Of a stretch of DNA of 64,000 nucleotides, positions 55,991 to 64,000 are shown one piece after another. Made by a program: the position numbers and the translations under genes. The stretch comes from Flavobacteriales bacterium (GTDB taxonomy: Bacteria; Bacteroidota; Bacteroidia; Flavobacteriales_E; Vicingaceae). The notes under the pieces are model-generated. The model saw only the letters and a list, made by a program, of their open reading frames with translations, was not told the origin of the DNA and did no database searches. Within the stretch, counting starts at the first letter, position 1, and each line of letters begins with the position of its first letter. The DNA lies in assembly GCA_020853105.1 (NCBI GenBank), contig JADYZM010000004.1, forward strand, positions 62,001 to 126,000, in the 5' to 3' direction.

Positions 55991-56011
55991 AATCTGTTTG
56001 AATTTCAATTT

Positions 56012-56212
56012 TTAGTTATTAATTATTTCAATGTGTTGCACATATTTTGATTTTTTTATCGATAGTGCTTTTGAATAATTTAAAATTAAATCAATACTAC
56101 GTTTGCTTGGAGAGATAGATTTACTAGTTTCTTCAGCAGGGTTTTGTAGTTTGTTGATTTTTTTTTCGTTTTTAGTTTGTTCTTGAAATTCAAAATGTGT
56201 AAAGTTTTGCAT
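56012..56212 (-). CDS. 66-residue hydrophilic protein of unknown function
   Basis: MQNFTHFEFQEQTKNEKKINKL opens a highly charged, Ser/Lys/Asn-rich sequence with no membrane segment or signal peptide. No family is recognised. Support comes from its position between two terminators (56274-56308 and 55960-55990), an ATG, and codon use like its neighbours. It could be a small regulatory protein; its location just downstream of the sigma factor gene gives no firm clue, because a terminator lies between them. Confidence 0.5.
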   Translation of the reverse strand: MQNFTHFEFQEQTKNEKKINKLQNPAEETSKSISPSKRSIDLILNYSKALSIKKSKYVQHIEIINN

Positions 56213-56273
56213 AGGCAGTTTTTAAAATTTATACATTATCTAAACGAAATGTTTTTTGGTTTAGTATGTATAT

Positions 56274-56308
56274 AAAAAATAAATCCCGAATTTTTTTTGG
56301 GATTTATT
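56274..56308 (-). terminator. terminator of the sigma factor gene
   Basis: The stem aataaatccc / gggatttatt (10 bp) with an A/T loop. On the minus strand a T run follows. It lies 25 bases after the sigma factor stop. Confidence 0.85.
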
Positions 56309-56332
56309 CAGATTAATCTAAAAACAAAAAAA

Positions 56333-56920
56333 CTACTTAACTACTAATGAAATATTTTTTTCTTCAATCAGTTTTCTTAAATTTATTAAAGCATAACGCA
56401 TTCGTCCAAGAGCTGTGTTTATGCTCACGTTTGTCATTTCTGCAATTTCTTTGAAACTCATATCAAAATAGATTCTCATGATGATTACTTCTTTCTGGTC
56501 AAAAGGTAATTTTTTAATTATACTTTTCAAATGCTTGTGCATTTGAGTAGTTTGAATGTTTTGTTCAATATTTTTTTCAGGAATTCCAATTACATCAAAA
56601 ATATTAAAATCGTCATTTCCTTTAACCATTGGCATTTTTGAATTTTTTCTAAAGCAATCAATGATTAAATTATGAGCAATACGCAATAGCCATGGCAAAA
56701 ATTTTCCCTCATCATTATAAGCTCCTTTTTTAATAGTGTTAATGGCTTTTATGAAGGTGTCTTGAAATAAGTCTTCAGCGAGCTCTTCATCTTTGACTTT
56801 GTAGTAAATATAGTTGTAAACTCGATTCTTATGTCTTAGAACCAGTTGCTCGAGTGCATTTTCATTGCCATTTTGATAGGCATGAATCAACTCTTGTTCG
56901 GAATAATTGGATAGTAACAT
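56333..56920 (-). CDS. RNA polymerase sigma factor, ECF (sigma-70) type
   Basis: 195 residues. Region 2 includes LVLRHKNRVYNYIYYKVKDEELAEDLFQDTFIKA (core binding and -10 recognition). Region 4 includes LPFDQKEVIIMRIYFDMSFKEIAEMTNVSINTALGRMRYAL, a helix-turn-helix for the upstream promoter element. No anti-sigma gene is adjacent: downstream is a terminator and a 66-residue gene, and upstream lies divergent uvrA. As I recall, Flavobacteriales often carry this sigma next to uvrA; target genes are unknown. The divergent gap to uvrA is 219 bases. Confidence 0.92.
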   Translation of the reverse strand: MLLSNYSEQELIHAYQNGNENALEQLVLRHKNRVYNYIYYKVKDEELAEDLFQDTFIKAINTIKKGAYNDEGKFLPWLLRIAHNLIIDCFRKNSKMPMVKGNDDFNIFDVIGIPEKNIEQNIQTTQMHKHLKSIIKKLPFDQKEVIIMRIYFDMSFKEIAEMTNVSINTALGRMRYALINLRKLIEEKNISLVVK

Positions 56921-57139
56921 AACATCTACTTTTAACGGTTAATAATTAGAAAAACCTTTAATTTTTTTTTAAAAAAGTAGAGTATGTCTTATAGGCGAAT
57001 TTTCTTTTTTATTGACTAAACGAAAATAAATTAAAAATGTTGCATCAAAACTTTTTAAAAGTAAAAAGTTAGCTGACAAAACTACAAAAAAGAAATGTTA
57101 ATTTTGCTGTTCTAATAAAAAATACCTCCTTTTATTGTG

Positions 57140-59974
57140 ATGGAATTGACCGAAAATCAAAAAATAAAGACTAAAAATTACATTTATATAAAGGGGGCAA
57201 GAGTTCACAATCTTAAAAACATAGATGTTGAAATTGAGCGAAATAAACTAACGATAATTACAGGACTTTCTGGCTCTGGAAAATCATCATTAGCATTTGA
57301 TACATTATTTGCCGAAGGGCAGCGTAGATATGTAGAAAGCCTTTCGGCGTATGCACGCCAGTTTCTTGGCAAAATCGAGAAACCAGATGTTGACCATATT
57401 GTAGGAATATCACCTGCTATTGCCATTGAACAGAAGGTGAATACAGTAAACAAACGCTCCACAGTTGGAACATCAACTGAAATTTATGATTATTTAAAGT
57501 TGTTGTTTGCACGAATAGGAAAAACATATTCACCCATTTCTGGAAATCCAGTAAAAAGAGAGCAGGTAAATGATGTTTTTACCTGGATAATTCAGTTAAA
57601 ACCTCAATCCAAAGTATATATACTCTCATCTATTCAAAATTCAGATAAAACTGCGAAAGAGCAATTGGAGTTTCTACTTAAACAAGGATACAGTCGTATT
57701 TGGTATAACAATAAGATTGAAAAAATTGAAACTTTCAATTTGACATTACTTGACAAAAATAATATAGAAGTATTGATTGACCGCTTTGTTATTGACTCAG
57801 AAAACAGCGAGTTGAACAGCAGAATTTTTGATAGTATTGAAACGGCATTCTATGAGGGAAAAGGTTCTTGTAAAGTTATTGTTGATTCAATTGAAGAATA
57901 TCAAACCAGAACATTCAATAATAAGTTTGAACTAGACGGGATGAATTTTATTGAGCCTGACACCAATTTTTTTAGTTTTAACAATCCTGTTGGAGCTTGT
58001 AAAAACTGTGAGGGATATGGAAGTGTTATTGGAATAGACGATAAATTAGTTATACCAAATCCTGCATTGTCAGTTTTTGAAGATGCAATTGTTTGTTGGA
58101 AAGGTGATAAAATGAAATATTTCAAAGAACAATTAATACTAAATGCTTTTGAGTTCAATTTTCCTATTCATAAGCCTATTGAGTTACTTACTGAAGAACA
58201 GTATAAGTTATTATGGAGCGGGAATAAATATTTTGACGGGATTGATAAGTTTTTTAAAATGTTGGAAGGAGAAAGTTATAAAATTCAATACAGAGTTATG
58301 CTTTCACGCTATCGAGGAAAAAAAGTGTGTACAGATTGCAAAGGAACACGCCTTCGAAAAGATGCAGGATATGTGAAAATTAATACTAAATCCATTACCG
58401 ATTTGGTGTTGATGCCTATTAGTGATTTGAGTTTATTTTTTGATGAACTGAAGCTTACAAAAAATGAATTGGCTATTGCAAACAGACTTTTAATTGAAAT
58501 ACGCAGCAGATTAAAATTCTTAACTCATGTTGGATTGGGCTATTTGACACTAAACCGATTATCATCTACTCTTTCCGGTGGAGAATCTCAGCGAATAAAT
58601 TTAGCTACTTCGTTGGGAAGCAGTTTGGTGGGGTCAATGTATATTCTTGATGAACCTAGCATTGGTTTACATTCAAAAGATACTGAACTATTAATTGAAG
58701 TGCTGAATAATCTAAAAAAAATTGGAAATACGGTGATTATTGTTGAACACGATGAAGAAATTATTCGAGCGGCTGATAATATTATTGATTTGGGACCCTA
58801 TGCCGGTCATTTGGGCGGAGAATTGGTTTTTCAAGGAAAAATTAATGAATTGCTTAAGAACAAAAAAAGTTTAACAGCCAAATACTTGAACGGAGATGAG
58901 AAAATTCCATTGCCTAATCAACGGAGAAAATGGAGTAAATTCATCGAAATTTCAAATGCAAATGAAAATAATCTTAAAAATCTAACTGTTTGTTTTCCTT
59001 TACAGGTTTTATCTGTAGTAACTGGTGTTAGCGGCTCTGGAAAATCAACATTAGTTAAAAATTGTTTACTTCCAGCATTAAAAAGAAAATTTGATGGTTA
59101 TCACGATTTATCATCTAATCCCACAAACTTATCCGGTGATTTATCTCGTTTAAAAGGAGTCGAATTTGTAAATCAAAATCCGATAGGAAAATCGTCGCGT
59201 TCAAACCCGGCAACATACATAAAAGCTTACGACGACATCAGGAACTTATTTTGTGCACAGAAGTTAGCAAAATCAAGAGGATTAAAGCCATCACATTTTT
59301 CATTTAACATTGATGGTGGTCGGTGTGAAACTTGTAAAGGTGAAGGCGAAATTACGGTTGAAATGCAGTTTATGTCTGATGTTCATCTTAAATGTGAAGA
59401 ATGTAATGGTAAAAGGTTTAAAGAAGAAATATTAGAAATCAAAATCAATGATAAATCAATTTCTGATATTTTAGATTTAACTATTGATGAGGCTATAGAT
59501 TTTTTTAATTGTATTCATGATAATTATTCGGAAAAAATAATTCAGAAGTTAAAAACATTACAAGAAGTAGGGCTTGGATATGTTCATTTAGGGCAATCAT
59601 CTAGTTCATTAAGTGGAGGTGAAGCTCAACGAGTTAAATTGGCTTCATTTATAGGAAAACGAGACGAGTCTGATAATCTGCTTTTTATTTTTGATGAGCC
59701 TACTACAGGACTTCATTTTCATGATGTAAAAAAACTATTAACAGCCTTTGACGCGTTGATTCAGAAAGGACATTCATTGCTAGTCATTGAGCATAATTTA
59801 GATGTTATAAAATCTGCAGACTGGATTATTGATATTGGACCTGAAGGAGGAAAAAACGGAGGAAATATCGTTTTTGAAGGTACCCCGGAAGAAATTATTC
59901 GAAGCGAAAGTTCTTTTACAGGTAAGTATTTAAAAAACAAACTTATTTCAACAACTCATTCAAAAATTGAATAA
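57140..59974 (+). CDS. uvrA: excinuclease ABC subunit A
   Basis: 944 residues from the ATG at 57140, with a GTG directly before it. UvrA finds DNA damage for nucleotide excision repair with UvrB/C. It has two ABC ATPase modules: Walker [13 protein letters not shown] near residue 37 and [11 protein letters not shown], and signatures LSGGES and LSGGEA. The zinc modules are [17 protein letters not shown] and [29 protein letters not shown] and [10 protein letters not shown] are further family motifs. A TAATTTTG box at 57099-57106 lies upstream. It is divergent from the sigma factor gene. Confidence 0.97.
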   Translation: MELTENQKIKTKNYIYIKGARVHNLKNIDVEIERNKLTIITGLSGSGKSSLAFDTLFAEGQRRYVESLSAYARQFLGKIEKPDVDHIVGISPAIAIEQKVNTVNKRSTVGTSTEIYDYLKLLFARIGKTYSPISGNPVKREQVNDVFTWIIQLKPQSKVYILSSIQNSDKTAKEQLEFLLKQGYSRIWYNNKIEKIETFNLTLLDKNNIEVLIDRFVIDSENSELNSRIFDSIETAFYEGKGSCKVIVDSIEEYQTRTFNNKFELDGMNFIEPDTNFFSFNNPVGACKNCEGYGSVIGIDDKLVIPNPALSVFEDAIVCWKGDKMKYFKEQLILNAFEFNFPIHKPIELLTEEQYKLLWSGNKYFDGIDKFFKMLEGESYKIQYRVMLSRYRGKKVCTDCKGTRLRKDAGYVKINTKSITDLVLMPISDLSLFFDELKLTKNELAIANRLLIEIRSRLKFLTHVGLGYLTLNRLSSTLSGGESQRINLATSLGSSLVGSMYILDEPSIGLHSKDTELLIEVLNNLKKIGNTVIIVEHDEEIIRAADNIIDLGPYAGHLGGELVFQGKINELLKNKKSLTAKYLNGDEKIPLPNQRRKWSKFIEISNANENNLKNLTVCFPLQVLSVVTGVSGSGKSTLVKNCLLPALKRKFDGYHDLSSNPTNLSGDLSRLKGVEFVNQNPIGKSSRSNPATYIKAYDDIRNLFCAQKLAKSRGLKPSHFSFNIDGGRCETCKGEGEITVEMQFMSDVHLKCEECNGKRFKEEILEIKINDKSISDILDLTIDEAIDFFNCIHDNYSEKIIQKLKTLQEVGLGYVHLGQSSSSLSGGEAQRVKLASFIGKRDESDNLLFIFDEPTTGLHFHDVKKLLTAFDALIQKGHSLLVIEHNLDVIKSADWIIDIGPEGGKNGGNIVFEGTPEEIIRSESSFTGKYLKNKLISTTHSKIE

Positions 59975-59989
59975 ATATAAAGGTATATT

Positions 59990-61207
59990 GTGAATTATTA
60001 TTTTAACAATTTTCCAAATAATTATTCTAATCAAATAGAAGTTTCTCCCAGTAAAAATTTAGCTATATGTATTGTAATTCCATGTTTCAACGAATTAAAT
60101 TTGATTGAATCTCTTGAAAGTATTAATTCTTGTAAATTATTTGGTGTAGAGGTGGAGATAATAATTATTTTCAATACTTCTGAATCTACTCCGGAAATTA
60201 AACTTGTTAATGAAAATGCTAAAAAACACGCTGAGTTATGGGCTAAATTGAATGCTGAACCAGGGTTGTTCTATTATTTTGTTGAAGCCAATAATTTACC
60301 ACAAAAAGAAGCAGGAGTTGGATTAGCACGTAAAATTGGAATGGATATAGCGGCTTATCGTTTCGAAACCATTAATAAAGATGGAATAATTGCTTGTTTT
60401 GATGCTGATTCTGTTTGTTCCTCTAACTATCTAATTGAACTCCATAAACATTTTAAAACCTATCCAAAATCACCGGCTTGTTCTATTCATTTTGAACATC
60501 CACTATCCGGGACAAATTTCCCTGTTGAAAACTACAAGGCAATTGAGGCTTATGAATTACACTTACGAGTTTATAAAAATGCTTTGAAATTTTGTGGTTT
60601 TCCGTATGCTTTTCATACTATTGGTTCAAGTATGGCGGTGAAAAGCAGAGCTTATCAAAAACAAGGAGGAATGAATAAACGAAAGGCAGGGGAAGATTTT
60701 TATTTTCTTCAAAAAATGATGCTTCTCGGAAATTTCACTGAATTGAAAACTACTACAATTTTCCCATCACCCAGAATATCTGACAGAGTACCATTTGGAA
60801 CGGGAAGAACCATGAAAAAAATCTTAGAATTTCCTAACGACACGTTTCTTACTTATTCAATAAAATCATACTTGGACTTAAAAGATTTAGTTGATAAAAT
60901 AGACCTTTTATTTGAAGATGATATTGAGCTTTCATCAACTATTAGCCAATTTCTAAAAACTATTGATTTTGAAGAAAATTTAAAAAAAATTAGACTAAAC
61001 AGTACTTCAAAAAGCCATTTCAAACAACTTTTTTTTAATTGGTTCAATGCTTTTAAGGTGTTGAAATTTGTTCATTTTGCAAAACACCATTTTTATCCGG
61101 ACACACCTGTTTTTGATACTTCAAAAGAACTGCTATTACTTTTAAATGAACCGCTTAAAAATGATGAAGAATTAATTTATTTATACAGAGAATTGGATAA
61201 AAGATAA
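59990..61207 (+). CDS. glycosyltransferase family 2-like protein
   Basis: 405 residues starting at GTG 59990, with AAGG 6-9 bases upstream. There is no nearby in-frame ATG, and CIVIPCFNELNLIESLESIN fits a normal GT2 N-terminus about 35 residues in. FDADSVCSSNYLIELHKHF supplies the DxD metal site (~130), and MNKRKAGEDFYFLQKMMLLG the acceptor-side acidic motif. The C-terminal ~130 residues are charged and helical, not obviously catalytic. No membrane segment is seen. It follows uvrA by 15 bases and ends one base before the convergent methylase gene; its role is unknown. Confidence 0.78.
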   Translation: MNYYFNNFPNNYSNQIEVSPSKNLAICIVIPCFNELNLIESLESINSCKLFGVEVEIIIIFNTSESTPEIKLVNENAKKHAELWAKLNAEPGLFYYFVEANNLPQKEAGVGLARKIGMDIAAYRFETINKDGIIACFDADSVCSSNYLIELHKHFKTYPKSPACSIHFEHPLSGTNFPVENYKAIEAYELHLRVYKNALKFCGFPYAFHTIGSSMAVKSRAYQKQGGMNKRKAGEDFYFLQKMMLLGNFTELKTTTIFPSPRISDRVPFGTGRTMKKILEFPNDTFLTYSIKSYLDLKDLVDKIDLLFEDDIELSSTISQFLKTIDFEENLKKIRLNSTSKSHFKQLFFNWFNAFKVLKFVHFAKHHFYPDTPVFDTSKELLLLLNEPLKNDEELIYLYRELDKR

Positions 61208-61208
61208 T

Positions 61209-61916
61209 TTAGCCGATTAAAAACATACAAGGACGTTTGTGTAAATCAATCTGAGTTTTTTTCCATTCACTTACTGTTTTTGTTTGAATACTTTCATCTG
61301 TAGTAGTAATATCAACAGCGATACATAACATTGAGTTTGAGTTTAATGTTTGAAGTATATCTTTCATGAGTTGATTATTTCTAAATGGAGTTTCTATAAA
61401 AAGTTGTGTTTGTTTTTCTTTGAAAGCCAGTCTTTCCATATCTTTTAATTTACTAATTCGGCTCTTATTCTCTATTGGTAAATAGCCATGAAAACAAAAA
61501 TTCTGTCCGTTAAAACCGCTAGCCATCAATGATAATAAAATAGACGAGGGACCAACCAAAGGAACAACATTATATCCTTTTTCCTGAGCTAATGCCACTA
61601 AAGCAGCTCCAGGGTCAGCAATACCTGGACAACCGGCCTCCGATAAAACACCTATATTTTTTCCTTCGGAAAGGTATTTGATATAAGTAGGGTATTTTTC
61701 AGTTTCACCGTGTTTGCCAATTTCAAATAATACTATTTCATGAATGGGTTTTTCAATGTTAGATTGTTTTAAAAACCGTCTAGCAGTTTTGATGTTTTCA
61801 ACCAAAAAAATATCTATTTGATTTAACACATTAAAGTTGTATTCCGGAATTACCTGATTAATTGGTGTTTCACCTAATGTTACAGGAAAAAGATATAGTT
61901 TTCCTTGTTTATTCAT
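61209..61916 (-). CDS. RsmI-like SAM-dependent methyltransferase (tetrapyrrole methylase fold)
   Basis: 235 residues. GKLYLFPVTLGE at the N-terminus, IGVLSEAGCPGIADPGAALVALAQEKG and VPLVGPSSILLSLMASGFNGQNFCFHGYLP match the RsmI branch of the tetrapyrrole methylase family, which 2'-O-methylates C1402 of 16S rRNA. It is shorter than classical RsmI (~280) and lacks its C-terminal domain, a form I recall from Bacteroidota, so the target may differ. The start codon overlaps the end of the phosphatase gene by 8 bases, so translation is probably coupled. Confidence 0.85.
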   Translation of the reverse strand: MNKQGKLYLFPVTLGETPINQVIPEYNFNVLNQIDIFLVENIKTARRFLKQSNIEKPIHEIVLFEIGKHGETEKYPTYIKYLSEGKNIGVLSEAGCPGIADPGAALVALAQEKGYNVVPLVGPSSILLSLMASGFNGQNFCFHGYLPIENKSRISKLKDMERLAFKEKQTQLFIETPFRNNQLMKDILQTLNSNSMLCIAVDITTTDESIQTKTVSEWKKTQIDLHKRPCMFLIG

Positions 61917-62373
61917 TTTTCAATGTATTAATAAACTCGATACACGTTGAGTTTAAAATTTGATAAACTGTCTCAAAATCCTTTTCATTTCCATAATAAG
62001 GATCGGGTACGTTTTTGAAGTTAATTTGTGAGGATTGTTCTAAAAGTAACGATACTTTTTTTCTTTCATTTTCATTTTTAGCCATCAATATAATGGTATT
62101 GAAATTGTTTTGGTCCATAGCAAAAATATAGTCGAAATTATGGAAATCATCACGAGTAAATTGTCTTGCTTTCTGGGTAGAGATGTTTATGTTGTGTTCT
62201 TTGGCTTTTTTTTGCATTCTAATATCAGGAGCTTCGCCAACATGATAGTTTGAGGTGCCTGCAGAATCAACTGACAGATTCAGGTTATTTTGTTTTGAAA
62301 GTTGCTCTAACACTCCTTGGGCCATTGCCGATCTACAAATATTACCTAAACAAACAAATAATACCCTTTTCAT
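61909..62373 (-). CDS. low-molecular-weight protein-tyrosine phosphatase
   Basis: 154 residues. The P-loop VLFVCLGNICRSAMAQGVL near the N-terminus carries the catalytic Cys and Arg of the CX5R motif, and DPYYG near residue 125 the general-acid Asp. It is a complete cytoplasmic LMW-PTP; targets may be protein phosphotyrosines or capsule-regulating kinases, and none is nearby. The ATG overlaps the upstream tiny membrane gene by 4 bases (ATGA), and its end overlaps the RsmI-like gene by 8 bases. Confidence 0.94.
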   Translation of the reverse strand: MKRVLFVCLGNICRSAMAQGVLEQLSKQNNLNLSVDSAGTSNYHVGEAPDIRMQKKAKEHNINISTQKARQFTRDDFHNFDYIFAMDQNNFNTIILMAKNENERKKVSLLLEQSSQINFKNVPDPYYGNEKDFETVYQILNSTCIEFINTLKNE

Positions 62374-62507
62374 AGGTAAAACGAAAAAATATAAATAAAA
62401 GTAAGTATAAGAATTCCAATCATAAAATAAAAAATAATTGATTGCCCTTTTTTACCAATAGGTTTGTAGTGATGAGGAGTTTCATATTTTCTGTTGAGTA
62501 AACCCAT
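62370..62507 (-). CDS. 45-residue membrane protein coupled to the phosphatase gene
   Basis: The chosen start is the ATG at 62507; a longer frame to 62555 would run through the dnaA terminator. MGLLNRKYETPHHYKPIGKKGQS is followed by one membrane helix (IIFYFMIGILILTFIYIFSFYL) at the very C-terminus, like a tail anchor. The stop overlaps the phosphatase ATG (ATGA). No family is recognised. The coupling suggests it is translated and may recruit the phosphatase to the membrane, but that is inference. Confidence 0.6.
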   Translation of the reverse strand: MGLLNRKYETPHHYKPIGKKGQSIIFYFMIGILILTFIYIFSFYL

Positions 62508-62510
62508 TAA

Positions 62511-62544
62511 AAAGAAAAACAGGAACCCGAAAAGATTCCTGTTT
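62511..62544 (-). terminator. terminator of dnaA
   Basis: The stem aaacaggaa / ttcctgttt (9 bp, 10-base loop). On the minus strand it is followed by a T-rich run. It lies 18 bases after the dnaA stop. Confidence 0.85.
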
Positions 62545-62562
62545 AGAAAGTGCAATTTAGAA

Positions 62563-63999
62563 TTATTGTAAACTTATTTTTTTCTTTAAATCTTCAATGT
62601 AGCTTCTGAAACGCTTGTCAGTATCCATTAAATTATTGACAGTTTTGCAAGCGTGTAGAACTGTTGCGTGGTCTTTTCCTCCACAATGCATACCAATTGT
62701 TGCTAAACTGGATTTTGTGAGTTGTTTTGAAAAATACATTGCAATTTGTCTAGCTTGAACTACTTCTCTTTTTCTAGTTTTTGATTTTAAGTGGTCTATT
62801 GGCATTTCAAAATAATCGCACACTACTTTTTGAATAAAGTCTATTGAAACTTCTCTAGCAGTGTTTTTCACAAATTTATCTACCATTTGACGGGCTAACT
62901 CTAAGTTTATAGCCTTTTTGTTCAATGATGATTGAGCTAATAAAGAGATTAGAGCACCTTCTAATTCTCTAACATTAGTGGTGATGCTGTATGCAATGTA
63001 TTCGACAACGTCTTTAGGAAGTTCGAGCCCTTCGTTGTACATTTTCATTTCTAAAATGGCTATTCTTGTTTCAAGCTCAGGAGCTTGTAAATCGGCTGCT
63101 AATCCCCATTTAAAACGAGATAACAATCGTTGTTCCATTCCAATAATTTCAACAGGAGCTTTATCGGCAGTTAAAATTATTTGTTTTCCAGATTGGTGTA
63201 AGTGGTTGAATATATGGAAAAATACATCTTGGGTTTTCGCTTTATTTGCAAAGAATTGAACATCATCAATAATCAATACATCTATCATTTGATAGAAGTG
63301 AATAAAGTCGTTTTGCTCATTGTTTCTAACCGCTTCAATAAACTGATGTGTGAATTTTTCAGATGAAACGTATAAAACTGTCTTATTTGGAAATTTATTT
63401 TTCACATCAATTCCAATGGCATGAGCAAGGTGTGTTTTTCCTAAACCAACGCCGCCGTATATTAACAATGGATTAAATGCTGTGCCACCAGGATTTTTAG
63501 CAACAGCAAAACCAGCAGAACGAGCAAGTCTATTACAATCGCCTTCAACAAAGTTTTTGAAAGAGTAGTTAGGGTTTAATTGTGAGTTTACATTTATTTT
63601 TTGTAATCCGGGTATTATAAACGGATTTCTTATGCCTTTTTCTTTATTGATGTCAATTGGCATATTTACCGGATTGTTTTTTGTCGCTTGGCTATTTGTA
63701 GCCGGTATTTTAACAGTATATGGTTTGTTTGTATTGTTTTGAGTGTTTTCCATAACAATACTATACTCTAATCTGCCTTCAGAGCCAAGTTCTTTTTTAA
63801 TGGTTTTCTTTAAAATCGCTACATAATGTTCTTCTAGCCATTCGTAAAAAAATTGGCTTGGCACTTGAATAGTCAATACATTATCTTTCAATTTTACAGC
63901 TTTTATTGGCTCAAACCATGTTTTGTAACTTTGTAAATTAACGTTGTCCTTGATGATTTGGAGGCAATTTTCCCACACTGTTGTAAAATCTTTCTGCAT
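62563..63999 (-). CDS. dnaA: chromosomal replication initiator protein DnaA
   Basis: 478 residues, complete, with the ATG one base from the window end. Domain I (~1-90) is VWENCLQIIKDNVNLQSYKTWFEPIKA, followed by a variable linker. The AAA+ domain III has Walker A GGVGLGKTHLAHAIG and Walker B VLIIDDVQFF. Domain IV binds DnaA boxes with the signature GGKDHATVLHACKTV. It loads the replicative helicase at oriC. The origin may lie just beyond the window's right edge; I see no cluster of DnaA boxes inside the window. Next in the same direction after the terminator are the tiny membrane protein, LMW-PTP and RsmI-like genes. Confidence 0.98.
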   Translation of the reverse strand: MQKDFTTVWENCLQIIKDNVNLQSYKTWFEPIKAVKLKDNVLTIQVPSQFFYEWLEEHYVAILKKTIKKELGSEGRLEYSIVMENTQNNTNKPYTVKIPATNSQATKNNPVNMPIDINKEKGIRNPFIIPGLQKINVNSQLNPNYSFKNFVEGDCNRLARSAGFAVAKNPGGTAFNPLLIYGGVGLGKTHLAHAIGIDVKNKFPNKTVLYVSSEKFTHQFIEAVRNNEQNDFIHFYQMIDVLIIDDVQFFANKAKTQDVFFHIFNHLHQSGKQIILTADKAPVEIIGMEQRLLSRFKWGLAADLQAPELETRIAILEMKMYNEGLELPKDVVEYIAYSITTNVRELEGALISLLAQSSLNKKAINLELARQMVDKFVKNTAREVSIDFIQKVVCDYFEMPIDHLKSKTRKREVVQARQIAMYFSKQLTKSSLATIGMHCGGKDHATVLHACKTVNNLMDTDKRFRSYIEDLKKKISLQ

Positions 64000-64000
64000 T

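Noticed and set aside
55942-55992. Longer start for the PAP2 gene at 55992
   Set aside because: It would begin upstream of the hairpin that terminates the preceding transcript; the ATG at 55941 gives a complete signal peptide.
1-64000. CRISPR arrays, transposases, integrases, phage genes, rRNA
   Set aside because: Looked for throughout; no repeat-spacer pattern, no DDE/tyrosine recombinase or phage motif, and no rRNA-like sequence was seen.

Overview
This window is a gene-dense, AT-rich stretch of a Bacteroidota chromosome, most likely from a Flavobacteriales-type organism. The evidence is as follows. Two secreted proteins end in type IX secretion (T9SS) C-terminal sorting domains. The DNA polymerase III alpha subunit carries a fused N-terminal proofreading exonuclease. 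Ribosomal protein THX, a GWxTD-domain protein, DUF4403 and DUF2795 proteins are present, together with several TPR/PD40 envelope proteins. The clearest promoters fit the Bacteroidota form TTG-N19-TAnnTTTG, and most genes have no Shine-Dalgarno sequence. I see no insertion sequence, prophage, CRISPR array or rRNA operon; this is core chromosome with short intergenic gaps and many near-perfect terminator hairpins.

Region by region. 1-5.5 kb: the end of a PBP4-type D,D-carboxypeptidase, a small basic protein, a glycosyltransferase/GWxTD pair, tRNA-Ser(UGA) leading straight into a DUF4403 lipoprotein gene, and exonuclease III. 5.5-15.8 kb: release factor 2 with an intact programmed frameshift, a cobalamin adenosyltransferase, a DUF2795 protein, thioredoxin, DnaE, an RluA-type pseudouridine synthase coupled to a TPR/PD40 protein, and PanB. 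15.9-25 kb: a lipoprotein, DnaK, an M4 metalloprotease and an anchor-J protein (both T9SS cargo), and a small lipoprotein. 25-34 kb: HutI, AroC coupled to a dicarboxylate/amino-acid symporter, then an AsmA-like protein followed by a PorE-like OmpA protein and tRNA-Ser(GGA). 34-46.7 kb: a membrane protein, an MBL-fold hydrolase, a very large propeller/barrel protein, an M20 amidohydrolase, THX, ClpC, GyrA and a TPR protein. 46.8-56.9 kb: a LysE exporter, a three-gene operon of unknown envelope proteins, an acyl-CoA carboxylase beta subunit, a newly noted 46-residue membrane peptide, an outer-membrane-like protein, the SiaB/SiaC partner-switch pair, tRNA-Pro(GGG), thioredoxin reductase, 3-hydroxybutyryl-CoA dehydrogenase, a PAP2 phosphatase and an ECF-type sigma factor. 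57-64 kb: UvrA, a glycosyltransferase, an RsmI-like methylase, a low-molecular-weight phosphatase, a tiny membrane protein and DnaA.

How the genes fit together. Replication and repair (dnaA, dnaE, gyrA, uvrA, xth), protein quality control (dnaK, clpC), thiol redox (trxA, trxB) and envelope building dominate. The T9SS cargo proteins and the PorE-like protein suggest an active type IX secretion system encoded mostly elsewhere.

The most promising leads for something undescribed are three. First, the 46-residue membrane peptide and the siaB-siaC operon appear to share an extended promoter element. Second, a lipoprotein, a secreted protein and a Cys-rich membrane protein form a tight operon at 47.4-49.0 kb. 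Third, a protein at 35.3-38.5 kb joins what looks like an inactivated gluzincin to a propeller and a barrel.
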